Below are positions 1-7,895 of a stretch of DNA of 64,000 bases, piece by piece (positions within the stretch are counted from its first letter, which is position 1; each line of letters opens with the position of its first letter). Made by a program: the position numbers and the translations under genes. The stretch spans positions 6,617-70,616 of the forward strand of contig NZ_LMOD01000001.1 of NCBI RefSeq assembly GCF_001423485.1. The letters run 5' to 3'. The notes beneath the pieces were generated by a model that saw nothing but the letters and a program-made list of their open reading frames with translations, searched no databases and was not told the origin of the DNA. The DNA comes from Microbacterium sp. Leaf320 (lineage in GTDB: Bacteria > Actinomycetota > Actinomycetes > Actinomycetales > Microbacteriaceae).

Positions 1-3
1 CTG

Positions 4-369
4 ATGCTCATGGCCGCTGACACTGAGGTCGACAAGCGCCTAGACGACCACCAGCACCGGCTCGAGTCGATAGAAACGTGGATTCGCGAAGAGACCCTCT
101 CAAGGCAGGTCGACAAGCGCCTAGACGACCACCAGCACCGGCTCGAGTCGATAGAAACGTGGATTCGCGAAGAGACCCTCTCAAGGCAGGTGGGGCCGCG
201 ACCCCAGGATTACTGGGAACAGTTGGTGCAGAAGTGTGAGGCCGAAACTTTCGGGGGAGAATCGGAGCATCAACGTGAAGGCGTCGTGCCGAGTGATCAC
301 AGCGACGTTGAGCGCCAGCGCGTCAGCTGGCTCAACAGGCTGATGCGAAGTATCACGGGCACTGGATGA
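4..369 (+). CDS. Coiled-coil hypothetical protein with duplicated 27-aa unit (5' end may be cut)
   Basis: I do not recognise this 121-aa protein. It is charged and mostly helical. A 27-residue unit beginning VDKRLDDHQHRLESIETW occurs twice back to back near the N-terminus because of an exact 81-bp tandem duplication (28-108 and 109-189). The duplication is in frame, so the gene stays open. Heptad-like spacing of hydrophobic residues suggests a coiled coil. The reading frame is open to the window edge, so the true start may lie upstream; ATG codons at 4 and 10 are only the first ones visible. The (GT)n tract and a broken gene follow. Confidence 0.45.
   Translation: MLMAADTEVDKRLDDHQHRLESIETWIREETLSRQVDKRLDDHQHRLESIETWIREETLSRQVGPRPQDYWEQLVQKCEAETFGGESEHQREGVVPSDHSDVERQRVSWLNRLMRSITGTG
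28..189. repeat. 81-bp exact tandem duplication
   Basis: Two identical 81-bp units lie at 28-108 and 109-189, each starting GTCGACAAGCGCC and ending TCAAGGCAG. The length is a multiple of 3, so it adds 27 residues to the host ORF without a frameshift. It is the first of three exact tandem duplications in the first 2.1 kb. Confidence 0.95.
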
Positions 370-459
370 AAACTGTTGCTCACCCAGCTGCCTCACACGG
401 GCGGCGAGCTTGACCCGCGCAAACCATCTGCATCTATCAGATGACCGTTCCGGGTGTAC

Positions 460-497
<38 letters not shown>

Positions 498-680
498 CGA
501 AGGAGTGCGAGAGCGCTGTGCCACCGGCCCATTAGGTGCCTTCAGCGATCCACACGTCCGGGCGGTAGTCATGAATCGTGTGGGAGCATCTGGTCATGCG
601 CACCGAGTTCGGGGAGTTTGTCGAGGGGGTGGAGCTTCCGGCAGTGCAGGGGACGCTGCCCGAAGGCAAAGAACTTGTCT

Positions 681-870
681 TCCAACTCACCCCACGGATG
701 AAAAGCCTCGAGTGGGCAGCACGCAAACGGCCCGAACTGTTCGGCGGTGCACTCCTCGCATTCGCGCAACGGCGATCCAACTCACCCCACGGATGAAAAG
801 CCTCGAGTGGGCAGCACGCAAACGGCCCGAACTGTTCGGCGGTGCACTCCTCGCATTCGCGCAACGGCGA
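681..870. repeat. 95-bp exact tandem duplication
   Basis: Units 681-775 and 776-870 are identical, starting TCCAACTCACC and ending CGCAACGGCGA. The same peptide, LTPRMKSLEWAARK, is encoded in frame 2 in the first copy and in frame 1 in the second, which shows that the duplication caused the frameshift. Confidence 0.95.
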
Positions 871-1875
871 TACGATGCCATGCAAGCGACACCCGATCTG
901 TTGCCCCCGCGCGCCTGGGGCGTATTGTCGATCATCCCCGCAACAGATCGACTTCGAACGACGCTCGGCGGAACTTGGGATCCGAGGGCCGCGCCCACCA
1001 ACTGGCCGAATCACCTCTTTCTCGGTGTCGATGACATTGTTCAGGTCTGTTGGTTCCTTCGAGCCGGCCTACCCGTTCCTGCCGCGCTCATCGCGCGGAG
1101 ACTGTTCGAGCGGTGGACACTGAACGTTGCCCACCAATTCGACCTCAGCCGGCAAGGGACCGAAAGCGAAGAGGCGTACATCACTCGCGTGTGGCGCACT
1201 CTGCGGCACCCGAGCCTGCCGGACGAGGCGGGCCGGTGGTGGGCGTGGTTGTCCGAGTTCCTGCACGCGCGCCCCGGTCACCCAGCGTTTGGCGACCCCG
1301 CGGCGCAGCCGCTGAGCCCCTTAGCAACTCAGAACGTTGCTCACCACAACGCCATATCCGCCGTCGTCGACATCGTCTTGGGGTACATGCGGGGAGGAAT
1401 CGATCTCCTCGCGGAACAGCAAGGGATTGACGACGCGTCTCTGTCGCTGCGCTCCTTGCATCGCGACATGGCCATCGCAGAGCCATTCGGACTCAGCTTC
1501 GCGTTCGTGCCACTCGAGTACTTCGAGGTGTACAGAAAGCGATCCGAGCAATGGGTGCGCGGCGGTCAGGCCTACCGAGCTGACGTCACCGACGAGGTCT
1601 GGGGACTGGCCGACAAGACCAACTCCCTCATGACCGTCCGCGCCCTCCTGGAACGGCGCGGGCGGGCAATCGAACGAGCGCGAGGGGCATTCGATGATGA
1701 GAAAGCAGTATTGGGTGAGGAGTTCTCACCCGGCGACCTCGCATCACGCATGTTCCGTCAGTGCACCATCGCTGAGATGGCCCGACAGATCGTCCCGGAC
1801 GCGAGCGGAGCAGAACGGGACGCACTGATCGTGGCGGCGCAAGCAGCGGACGGCGCCACTCACCTATGGTTGGAA

Positions 1876-2077
1876 GACTCCGACGACGCCGTTGGCTGCA
1901 TCCGTGTCCTTCTCGAGCAGGTAGCGCGATTGCGCACCCACCGGCTCAAACCGGGACGAGCCCAGCGGTTGGAAGCGACTCCGACGACGCCGTTGGCTGC
2001 ATCCGTGTCCTTCTCGAGCAGGTAGCGCGATTGCGCACCCACCGGCTCAAACCGGGACGAGCCCAGCGGTTGGAAGC
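1876..2077. repeat. 101-bp exact tandem duplication
   Basis: Units 1876-1976 and 1977-2077 are identical, starting GACTCCGACGACG. The sequence GGTTGGAAG occurs just before the first unit and at the end of each unit, so a short microhomology flanks the event. The peptide DSDDAVGCIRVLLEQ appears in frame 1 and again in frame 3. Confidence 0.95.
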
Positions 2078-2775
2078 GGCGGGAACGCCATCGTCGTCCC
2101 GGTGGCTCAGCGAATCGGGGTGGGGTCGGCTAGCCGTGCTCATGAGGGCGCTCAACGAGTACGCGCACCTCGGCATCCGTAGTCGGCGACGCGGCGCTGC
2201 AGCGTTGCTCCGTGAAGTCCAATCCAACGTGAACGGCGAGGAATCCAGGCGAGGGTCCGCTGTCAACGCAGCGTTCATGATCTTCGCCTTCGAGCTGTTC
2301 GACCGTCTCACGGACACCAACCCCGAGGTCGCGCGAGAGTTCAGTAGACAGGTCACGCTGTTCGACCGCGACCTTCACCTACAGATCATCGAGGAGTACC
2401 TGAACAGGGTCTTCGCCAGACGCGCCCATGACTTTGGTGATCCTGACTACGGGCGATTTCCCGGCTCAGGGTCGTCAGGATCGTCCTCCTGAGCACTGCC
2501 ATCAGGCTCTTTCGCCGACGTGTGGGCGCTGCCGACTCAGCGGCCTCACCATGGCGAACGAGGTCTGTCCGGGTGGACAGAGGATTATCTCGGCGCCGGC
2601 GGAGGATCGGCGGAATCCCGGTGTAAGAAGAGGTGCGGAAACACGCGGCAGGATGAGATCCACGTACAACTCACCATCGAAAAGCTCCGGACAGCCGCAG
2701 GCATCCGGGGCTTTCGTCGTCTCCGCCGTGGACGCGGCAGTATGGATGCAGCGACAGATCATCCGGGGGAGCGCT

Positions 2776-3159
2776 GTGGACGAAGATGACCGGCGAGCGC
2801 TGCGCCGATGGGCGAGAGGCGCCTTGCAGTACTTCGTGTGCCTGCTGCCTCTCGGAGCCGCCGCCGCCGTGTTCTTCCTCGTGGCGGGCAGTGTGAGAGT
2901 GGCCACGCACGCTGAGCTTCAGCATGCGGTGTTCGGGTGGCCATTCGGGTGGGTGACGCAGGATCTCTCGCGCTACGAACCCGTCGCTTACCCCGCCACG
3001 ATCGAATTCGAGTATCAGCGCGCGTGGCATGATCCGATCGTGACCTCGTACGACTGGTGGCTGTTCGCAGCGAACAGTGCGATTCTGAGCGCCATCCTGA
3101 CAACGATCCTGCTGATCGGCCTCGGAATCCTCAGGGTGAGGCGGGCGCTGCGCGAGTAG
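2776..3159 (+). CDS. Small two-TM membrane protein, unknown function
   Basis: I do not recognise this protein of about 127 aa. The GTG start at 2776 is chosen because GGGGGA lies 5 nt upstream and because the sequence before it (Arg/Pro-rich, from 2428) looks non-coding. There is one hydrophobic segment near residues 20-40 (YFVCLLPLGAAAAVFFLVAG) and a second near the C-terminus (SAILSAILTTILLIGLGIL), ending in a basic tail. The roughly 55-residue stretch between them contains Tyr and Trp residues and probably lies outside the membrane. It starts about 280 bp after the broken gene. Confidence 0.6.
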   Translation: MDEDDRRALRRWARGALQYFVCLLPLGAAAAVFFLVAGSVRVATHAELQHAVFGWPFGWVTQDLSRYEPVAYPATIEFEYQRAWHDPIVTSYDWWLFAANSAILSAILTTILLIGLGILRVRRALRE

Positions 3160-3204
3160 GCGAGCTACAGTCTGAGGCGAGTCGTCCACGAGAGAGGCAT
3201 GCCG

Positions 3205-3678
3205 ATGAGTGATCACGCGAGGCTGGCACAGCTGGAGGCGGAGCACGTCGAGCTCGTACTCCGCCGGTTCGACCGCAGGGATGCCTGGGATCTCGGGCGC
3301 TCCATAGCGGAGAGGGCACTGGCCGAGGGCTTCCCCGTGGCCGTGGATGTGCGCACGTCGTCCGGCATCCTGTTCCATGCGTCCTTGCCTGGCGCGACCG
3401 GCGACAACGACGTGTGGGCCGCGAAGAAGGCGGCGACCGCCCTGCGGTTCGAGACCAGCACCGCACTGCTCGAGACACGAATCGAGAACGGCGGGCGCGA
3501 CATGTACGAGCCCGGATGGCTCGACCCCGTCGTGTACGCGGTTGCGGGAGGCGCAGTGCCCATCCGCGTCGACGGTGTGGGTGTCGTCGCAGTCGCCACG
3601 GTGTCCGGCCTTCCGTCGGCGGATGACCACGACCTGGTGGTGGCCGGGATCACGAGCCTGGGGCTGCTCCGCGACTGA
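3205..3678 (+). CDS. UPF0303 / HbpS-like family protein
   Basis: About 157 aa, the usual length of the UPF0303 family, a heme-degrading-domain-like fold related to GlcG/HbpS. Family-like features are the early segment DLGRSIAERALAEGFPVAVDVR, the central NDVWAAKKAATALRF and the glycine-rich VYAVAGGAVPIRV near residue 115. ATG 3205 is preferred over ATG 3199 because AGAGAGG (3191-3197) is 7 nt from the former but only 1 nt from the latter. Family members have been linked to heme or small-molecule binding; no specific substrate can be read from the sequence. It is followed by a divergence-free 158-bp gap before the next small gene. Confidence 0.75.
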   Translation: MSDHARLAQLEAEHVELVLRRFDRRDAWDLGRSIAERALAEGFPVAVDVRTSSGILFHASLPGATGDNDVWAAKKAATALRFETSTALLETRIENGGRDMYEPGWLDPVVYAVAGGAVPIRVDGVGVVAVATVSGLPSADDHDLVVAGITSLGLLRD

Positions 3679-3836
3679 CGACGTCGGCTTGGCGAGTCGG
3701 TGGCGGTCTCGCGAGCGCTCTCTCATCTGGATCCGCATCGAGGTTTCTGGACAGCGTGCAGAAATAGCTGGACAGTGACGCCTCGCAAGCGCATAATCGT
3801 CACACACAGGACGTGGCCGTTGCGAAGGAGCATCCC

Positions 3837-4103
3837 ATGAGTGACACGAACGAACCCTCGGAACTGTTCACCTCGGCTGACGGGCCCAGCGGCGCGTCGA
3901 TCACCGACTGGACCGATCTCGGGCGGGAGATGTGGGCATACCTGACCGGTCGAGGCGCTGCCGTGAATTACACGTTCGACGATATGACCGTCGAGGTGCC
4001 GCGGGATATCGGACCGGACGCCCCTCGTGCCACATGGAAGTTCAACGGGACTCTGCGTGTCACCACCAGTGACAGCGCCACCGGCGACTCCCGCTCGGTC
4101 TGA
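3837..4103 (+). CDS. Small acidic hypothetical protein upstream of FHA gene
   Basis: Predicted 88 aa, starting MSDTNEPSELFTSADG. AAGGAG at 3825-3830 sits 6 nt upstream of ATG 3837. The middle part (NYTFDDMTVEVPRDIG, then ATWKFNGTLRVTT) looks like a small beta-rich domain. No family was recognised. It ends about 10-15 bp before the FHA-domain gene, so the two are probably cotranscribed and may work together. Confidence 0.6.
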   Translation: MSDTNEPSELFTSADGPSGASITDWTDLGREMWAYLTGRGAAVNYTFDDMTVEVPRDIGPDAPRATWKFNGTLRVTTSDSATGDSRSV

Positions 4104-4118
4104 ACGGAGTCGGTGCCG

Positions 4119-4982
4119 ATGATCCGCCTCGACATAGACCTGAGCGTCGAGCAGGTCGGACCGGACGATGACGCCCCGATGCGGTTCACCGTCCACGCCG
4201 CCGGGCAAGAGGTCATCATCACCTTCGATGACACTCACGGTCTCGGCGCGCTGAGCCGCCACGATCTCACGCACCTCGCCCCTCTCGCAGACGGTCTCGC
4301 ACGCAGGGGCATCAGCGTGCGTGTGGTCGGCCCGAAGGGCACCCTCGTGCAGTTGGGCGATGTGAAATCCGGCCCGGTCGGTCGGGCGATCGCCGGTTCC
4401 CCCCACATCAAGCTCGGTCGGCTCAGCGCGCTTCTCGCCGAGGTCCAGCATCGAGAACAGGGCAAGGCGTCGCCGTTCACCGTGCCACCGCCGACGCTGT
4501 TCCCCGTCATCCCCACTCTGGCCAGGGGTGTTCGGCGACGCGTCACGACGACTCACTACATCCCGGGGTCCGGCCGTCCACGGCTGATCTTCGCCGTCGG
4601 ATCCGGTGACTGGAACAACAGCAGACCGAGAGAATTCGATCTGCTGTCCGGACGCACGACGATCGGTTCGGGACCAGACGCAGATCTGCGACTGGACGGG
4701 CTGGAGAAGCTGCATGCCGAGATCCGACACAACGAGGATGACGAGTACGTCCTCTACTCGTTCGCCGCGACCGGCGGAGGGCGTCCGAACCTGCCGCACA
4801 GCAAAGAGGACGCCAGAATCCTCCGGACAGGTTCGCGCATCGAGATCGGCCCCTGGCGGCTCGCCTACTACCGCGAGGAGTTCGCCGACCACGGCCGCCC
4901 CTTCGGAGGGCGACAGGGCGGGGAGTACGCGTTCCAGCGACAGCAGCCGATTCGACCCTATGGGTCGGGGGAACTCGGCTGA
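4119..4982 (+). CDS. FHA domain-containing protein
   Basis: About 287 aa. The C-terminal third (from about residue 165) has FHA landmarks: RTTIGSGPDADLRLDG, then LEKLHAEIRHNEDDEYVLYS, then LRTGSRIEIGPWRLAYYREE. FHA domains bind phosphothreonine peptides, so the protein probably recognises a phosphorylated partner, although the usual RS..H arrangement here reads GSGP..LHAEI. The N-terminal 130 residues are a separate, unrecognised beta-rich region, joined to the FHA by a Pro-rich linker. ATG 4119 lies 9 nt from ACGGAG; GTG 4113 is an alternative. It probably forms an operon with the 88-aa gene just upstream. Confidence 0.75.
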   Translation: MIRLDIDLSVEQVGPDDDAPMRFTVHAAGQEVIITFDDTHGLGALSRHDLTHLAPLADGLARRGISVRVVGPKGTLVQLGDVKSGPVGRAIAGSPHIKLGRLSALLAEVQHREQGKASPFTVPPPTLFPVIPTLARGVRRRVTTTHYIPGSGRPRLIFAVGSGDWNNSRPREFDLLSGRTTIGSGPDADLRLDGLEKLHAEIRHNEDDEYVLYSFAATGGGRPNLPHSKEDARILRTGSRIEIGPWRLAYYREEFADHGRPFGGRQGGEYAFQRQQPIRPYGSGELG

Positions 4983-4995
4983 CGACCCGTCCGTG

Positions 4996-5514
4996 TCAGT
5001 AGTCGGGATGCAGGCGCAGCCGTGAGGCGATCTGCGCCGCCTGCTCGGCGGGAGTCAGCGCGATGTCGATCTCGATCGACCGCTCGTCTTCCTCCAGCGC
5101 TTCCAGCGTCGCGAACTGGGAGTCGAGCAGCGTCGTCGGCATGAAGTGCCCTTCACGTCGCAGCATCCGGTCGAGGATGAGTTGGCGCTCGCCTGTGAAG
5201 TGCACGAACGTGACCGCATCTCGGCGCAGCACGTCGCGGTAGCTGCGCTTCAACGCAGAGCAGGTGACGATGCCGGGCTCACCCGCCTCGATGCGATCGT
5301 CGATCCATTCGGCGATGAGGTCGAGCCACGGCCAGCGGTCTTCGTCGGTGAGGGCGTGACCGGCAGCCATCTTGGCGACGTTCGCCGCGGGGTGCAGGTC
5401 GTCGCCCTCTTCGAAGGCCCAGCCGAGGCGGCCGGCGAGCATCGCCGCGACCGTGGATTTTCCTGTGCTGGCGACGCCCATGAAGACGAGAACGGGTGCG
5501 TTGACGGACATCAT
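4996..5514 (-). CDS. gntK: Gluconokinase
   Basis: 172 aa. It phosphorylates gluconate to 6-phosphogluconate for the pentose phosphate pathway. Residues 13-20 are the Walker A loop GVASTGKS; EEGDDLHP and NVAKMAAGHALTDEDRWPWL are the typical substrate-site segments of the GntK shikimate-kinase-like fold, followed by CSALKRSYRDVLR and the lid region GHFMPTTLLDSQ. The start is at one of two adjacent ATGs (5514 or 5511), only 7 bp after the gntP stop, so the gene is cotranscribed with the transporter. The divergent GntR regulator is likely to control the pair. Confidence 0.95.
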   Translation of the reverse strand: MMSVNAPVLVFMGVASTGKSTVAAMLAGRLGWAFEEGDDLHPAANVAKMAAGHALTDEDRWPWLDLIAEWIDDRIEAGEPGIVTCSALKRSYRDVLRRDAVTFVHFTGERQLILDRMLRREGHFMPTTLLDSQFATLEALEEDERSIEIDIALTPAEQAAQIASRLRLHPDY

Positions 5515-5521
5515 GGCGCGC

Positions 5522-6931
5522 TCAGACGAAGATGCTCAGGACGAGGACGCCGGCGAGGCCGGTGACCGAGATCAGGCATTCGAGAACTGTCCACGACTTC
5601 AGAGTCTGCGGGATGCTGAGGCCGAAGTACTCCTTGATGAGCCAGAACCCCGCGTCGTTGACGTGCGAGAGGAAGACCGAGCCGGAGCCGATGGCGAGCA
5701 CGAGCAGGGCGACCATGGGCGAGTCGAGCGTCTCGGTGAGCGGCTGCAGGATGCCGGCGGCGGTGATGGTCGCGACGGTCGCGGATCCGGTCGCGATGCG
5801 GATGACGACGGCGACGAGCCACGCGAGGATCAGCACCGACACGGACGAGCCCGACACGAACTGCGCGATCACGTCGCCGATGCCGGTGTCGACCAGCACC
5901 TGCTTGAAGCCGCCACCGGCGCCGACGATCAGCAGGATGCCGGCGATCGGGCCGAGCGACGAACCCACGATGTCGTTGATCTTGGTGCGGTCGAACCCGG
6001 CGCCACGGCCGAGGATGAAGAATCCGGCGAGCACGGCGATGAGCAGCGCGATGACCGGCGTTCCGAGGAAGTCGAGCGCGACCTTCCAGGGGGCGTCCGA
6101 GCCTGCGGCCGAGATGTCGGCGACCGCCTTGGCGAGCATGAGGAAGACAGGGAGCAGGATGCTGAACAGCGTGGCGCCGAACGACGGGCGGCGACGCTGC
6201 TCCACGCCCTCGTCCTCTTCGGTGACGAACAGCTCGGGGACGGGGACGTCGACCCAACGGGCGGCGAAGCGGGCGAACAGCGGCCCGGAGATGATGACCG
6301 CGGGGATCGCGACGATGACGCCGAACGCGAGTGTGAGACCGAGGTTGGCGCCGAGCGCGTCGATGGCGGCGAGCGGGCCGGGGTGCGGCGGCACGAGTCC
6401 GTGCATCGCCGAGAGACCCGCGAGCGTGGGGATCGCGATGCGCATCAGCGGAGCGCCGGAGCGACGGGCGACGAGGATGATCACCGGCACGAGGAGCACG
6501 AGGCCGACCTCGAAGAACATCGGCAGACCGATGACGGCACCGATGAGGCCCATGACCCAGGGGAGGGAGCGGGCGCTGGCCCGGCTGACGAGAGTGTCGA
6601 CGATGCGGTCGGCTCCGCCGGAGTCGGCGAGAAGCTTGCCGTAGATCGCTCCGAGCGCGATCAGGATGCTGACGCCGCCCATGGTCGTGCCGAAGCCCGT
6701 CGAGAAGCTGGTGACGGAGGCGGCGATGTCCATGCCCGCGATCGCGCCCGTGGCGAGTGCTCCGATGGTGAGCGACAGCAACGGGTGCAGCTTCACCCAG
6801 GTGATCAGCACGATGATGATCGCGATGCCGATCACGGCTGCGGCGATGAGCTGGCCAGCAGGCTGAGGGGTGGCTGCGGTGTCGGTGGCGGCCATCATGA
6901 GCGCGTCAGCGGCGGGGGTGAAGAGTGCCAT
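5522..6931 (-). CDS. gntP: Gluconate:H+ symporter, GntP family
   Basis: 469 aa, with 12-14 hydrophobic segments along its length. Characteristic GntP sequences are GFGTTMGGVSILIALGAIYGKLL near residue 85, FFEVGLVLLVPVI, and HGLVPPHPGPLAAI. It imports gluconate by proton symport for the adjacent kinase. AAGGAAG lies 4 nt before the ATG at 6931. The first gene of the gntP-gntK operon, it is transcribed divergently from the GntR regulator at 7069, with 137 bp between the two start codons. Confidence 0.95.
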   Translation of the reverse strand: MALFTPAADALMMAATDTAATPQPAGQLIAAAVIGIAIIIVLITWVKLHPLLSLTIGALATGAIAGMDIAASVTSFSTGFGTTMGGVSILIALGAIYGKLLADSGGADRIVDTLVSRASARSLPWVMGLIGAVIGLPMFFEVGLVLLVPVIILVARRSGAPLMRIAIPTLAGLSAMHGLVPPHPGPLAAIDALGANLGLTLAFGVIVAIPAVIISGPLFARFAARWVDVPVPELFVTEEDEGVEQRRRPSFGATLFSILLPVFLMLAKAVADISAAGSDAPWKVALDFLGTPVIALLIAVLAGFFILGRGAGFDRTKINDIVGSSLGPIAGILLIVGAGGGFKQVLVDTGIGDVIAQFVSGSSVSVLILAWLVAVVIRIATGSATVATITAAGILQPLTETLDSPMVALLVLAIGSGSVFLSHVNDAGFWLIKEYFGLSIPQTLKSWTVLECLISVTGLAGVLVLSIFV

Positions 6932-6963
6932 GAGCTTCCTTGATCCGGGCGTTGTTTACGACC

Positions 6964-6978
6964 TTATGCCGTACATAA
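6964..6978. promoter_or_regulatory. Candidate GntR operator
   Basis: TTATG-CCGTA-CATAA is a perfect 5-bp inverted repeat with a 5-nt spacer, 33 bp upstream of gntP in the gntP/gntR intergenic region. The half-site size fits FadR-type GntR regulators, but the assignment rests only on symmetry and position. Confidence 0.35.
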
Positions 6979-7056
6979 TAAGCACGCATACCACGTCATG
7001 CGCAACATAACCGAAACATAGGTGTGAGATGTCCCGCCTGACGACGTCGCCGAGGG

Positions 7057-7068
7057 CATACTCGTCAT
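7057..7068 (+). promoter_or_regulatory. -10 box for leaderless gntR transcript
   Basis: CATACT at 7057-7062 lies exactly 6 nt before ATG 7069. This is the spacing expected when transcription starts at the start codon. Confidence 0.45.
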
Positions 7069-7776
7069 ATGACCGTCCCCAGCTTCGGAAGCCCCGTTCA
7101 CGACTCCCTGGTCGCCGAACTCGGGCGCGCGATCGTCGACGGAGTGCACGCTCCCGGGTCGAGGATGCTCACGGTCGACGTCGCACAGGAGCGAGGTGTG
7201 TCCCGCTCCGCCGCGCGCGAAGCAGTTCGCGTCCTCGAGTCGTTCGGCCTGGTCTGGGTGCGCCGCAAGTCGGGCGTCGAGGTGCGGCCTCGCGCGGACT
7301 GGAACGTCTACGCCCCCGAGGTCATCGCCTGGAGGCTCGCGGGGCCGGGCCGCGACGAGCAGCTCCGCGAGCTCAGTCAGCTCCGTTCGGTCATCGAGCC
7401 TCTGGCCGCGCAGCTCGCCGCGGGCACGGCGACCTCCGAACAGAAGGTCGACCTCGTCTCGCTCGTCGTGGCGATGGGGCAGGAGGATCACGAGGCGGAC
7501 CGTGAGCGCTATCTCACTGCCGACGTCCGCTTTCACCGCCTGCTGCTGGAGTCCTCCGGCAACGGGATGCTCGCCGCTCTCGGAGGCACGGTCGAAGCTG
7601 TGCTGCGGGGGCGGACCGTGCACGATCTGATGCCGCACGTGGCGAATCAGAGCGCGGTGCAGTGGCACAGGGATGTGGCGTTCGCGGTGGCGAGCGGCGA
7701 CGCGGATGCCGCGGCCGCCGCCATGCGGAACATCGTCTCGGAGGCTGACGAGGCGATGCAGCGGGCCGCCGAGTAG
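7069..7776 (+). CDS. GntR-family (FadR/FCD) transcriptional regulator of gluconate genes
   Basis: 235 aa. The N-terminal winged helix spans about residues 5-70 (ERGVSRSAAREAVRVLESFGLVWVRRKSG is the recognition helix and wing). The C-terminal FCD ligand-binding domain contains ADVRFHRLLLESSGN and QWHRDVAFAVASGD, which carry the Asp/His residues that usually bind a metal. Divergence from gntP-gntK strongly suggests a local gluconate- or phosphogluconate-responsive repressor. No Shine-Dalgarno is evident; a CATACT box 6 nt upstream suggests a leaderless message. Confidence 0.88.
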   Translation: MTVPSFGSPVHDSLVAELGRAIVDGVHAPGSRMLTVDVAQERGVSRSAAREAVRVLESFGLVWVRRKSGVEVRPRADWNVYAPEVIAWRLAGPGRDEQLRELSQLRSVIEPLAAQLAAGTATSEQKVDLVSLVVAMGQEDHEADRERYLTADVRFHRLLLESSGNGMLAALGGTVEAVLRGRTVHDLMPHVANQSAVQWHRDVAFAVASGDADAAAAAMRNIVSEADEAMQRAAE

Positions 7777-7895
7777 GCGGACGCCTGCGGTCCCACTGAT
7801 ATCTCGGTATACGTACGCACGTGCAGTATTCCGGGATCGTTTGCAGACCTACGATCGGAGCGCGGAGAGTTTCGCGTTCTCGGGGGAGGCGAACG

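Larger units (their letters stand above)
596..2492 (+). pseudogene. Large hypothetical protein gene broken by two exact tandem duplications
   Basis: The coding signal moves through three frames. It starts at ATG 596 (MRTEFGEFVEGVELP), shifts at a 95-bp duplication (681-775 repeated at 776-870) and shifts again at a 101-bp duplication (1876-1976 repeated at 1977-2077). The last frame ends at 2492. Removing one copy of each unit leaves 1701 bp, a single ORF of 566 aa. Neither length is a multiple of 3, so as written the protein is truncated soon after the first repeat. I do not recognise the family. The reconstructed product is soluble and helix-rich, with a Gly/Ser tail. It could be a recently inactivated gene, a phase-variable gene or an assembly error. 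Confidence 0.7.

Noticed and set aside
5372-6943. Long plus-strand ORF opposite gntP
   Set aside because: Rich in Arg, Asp and Glu without any domain pattern; a GC-driven shadow of gntP and gntK.
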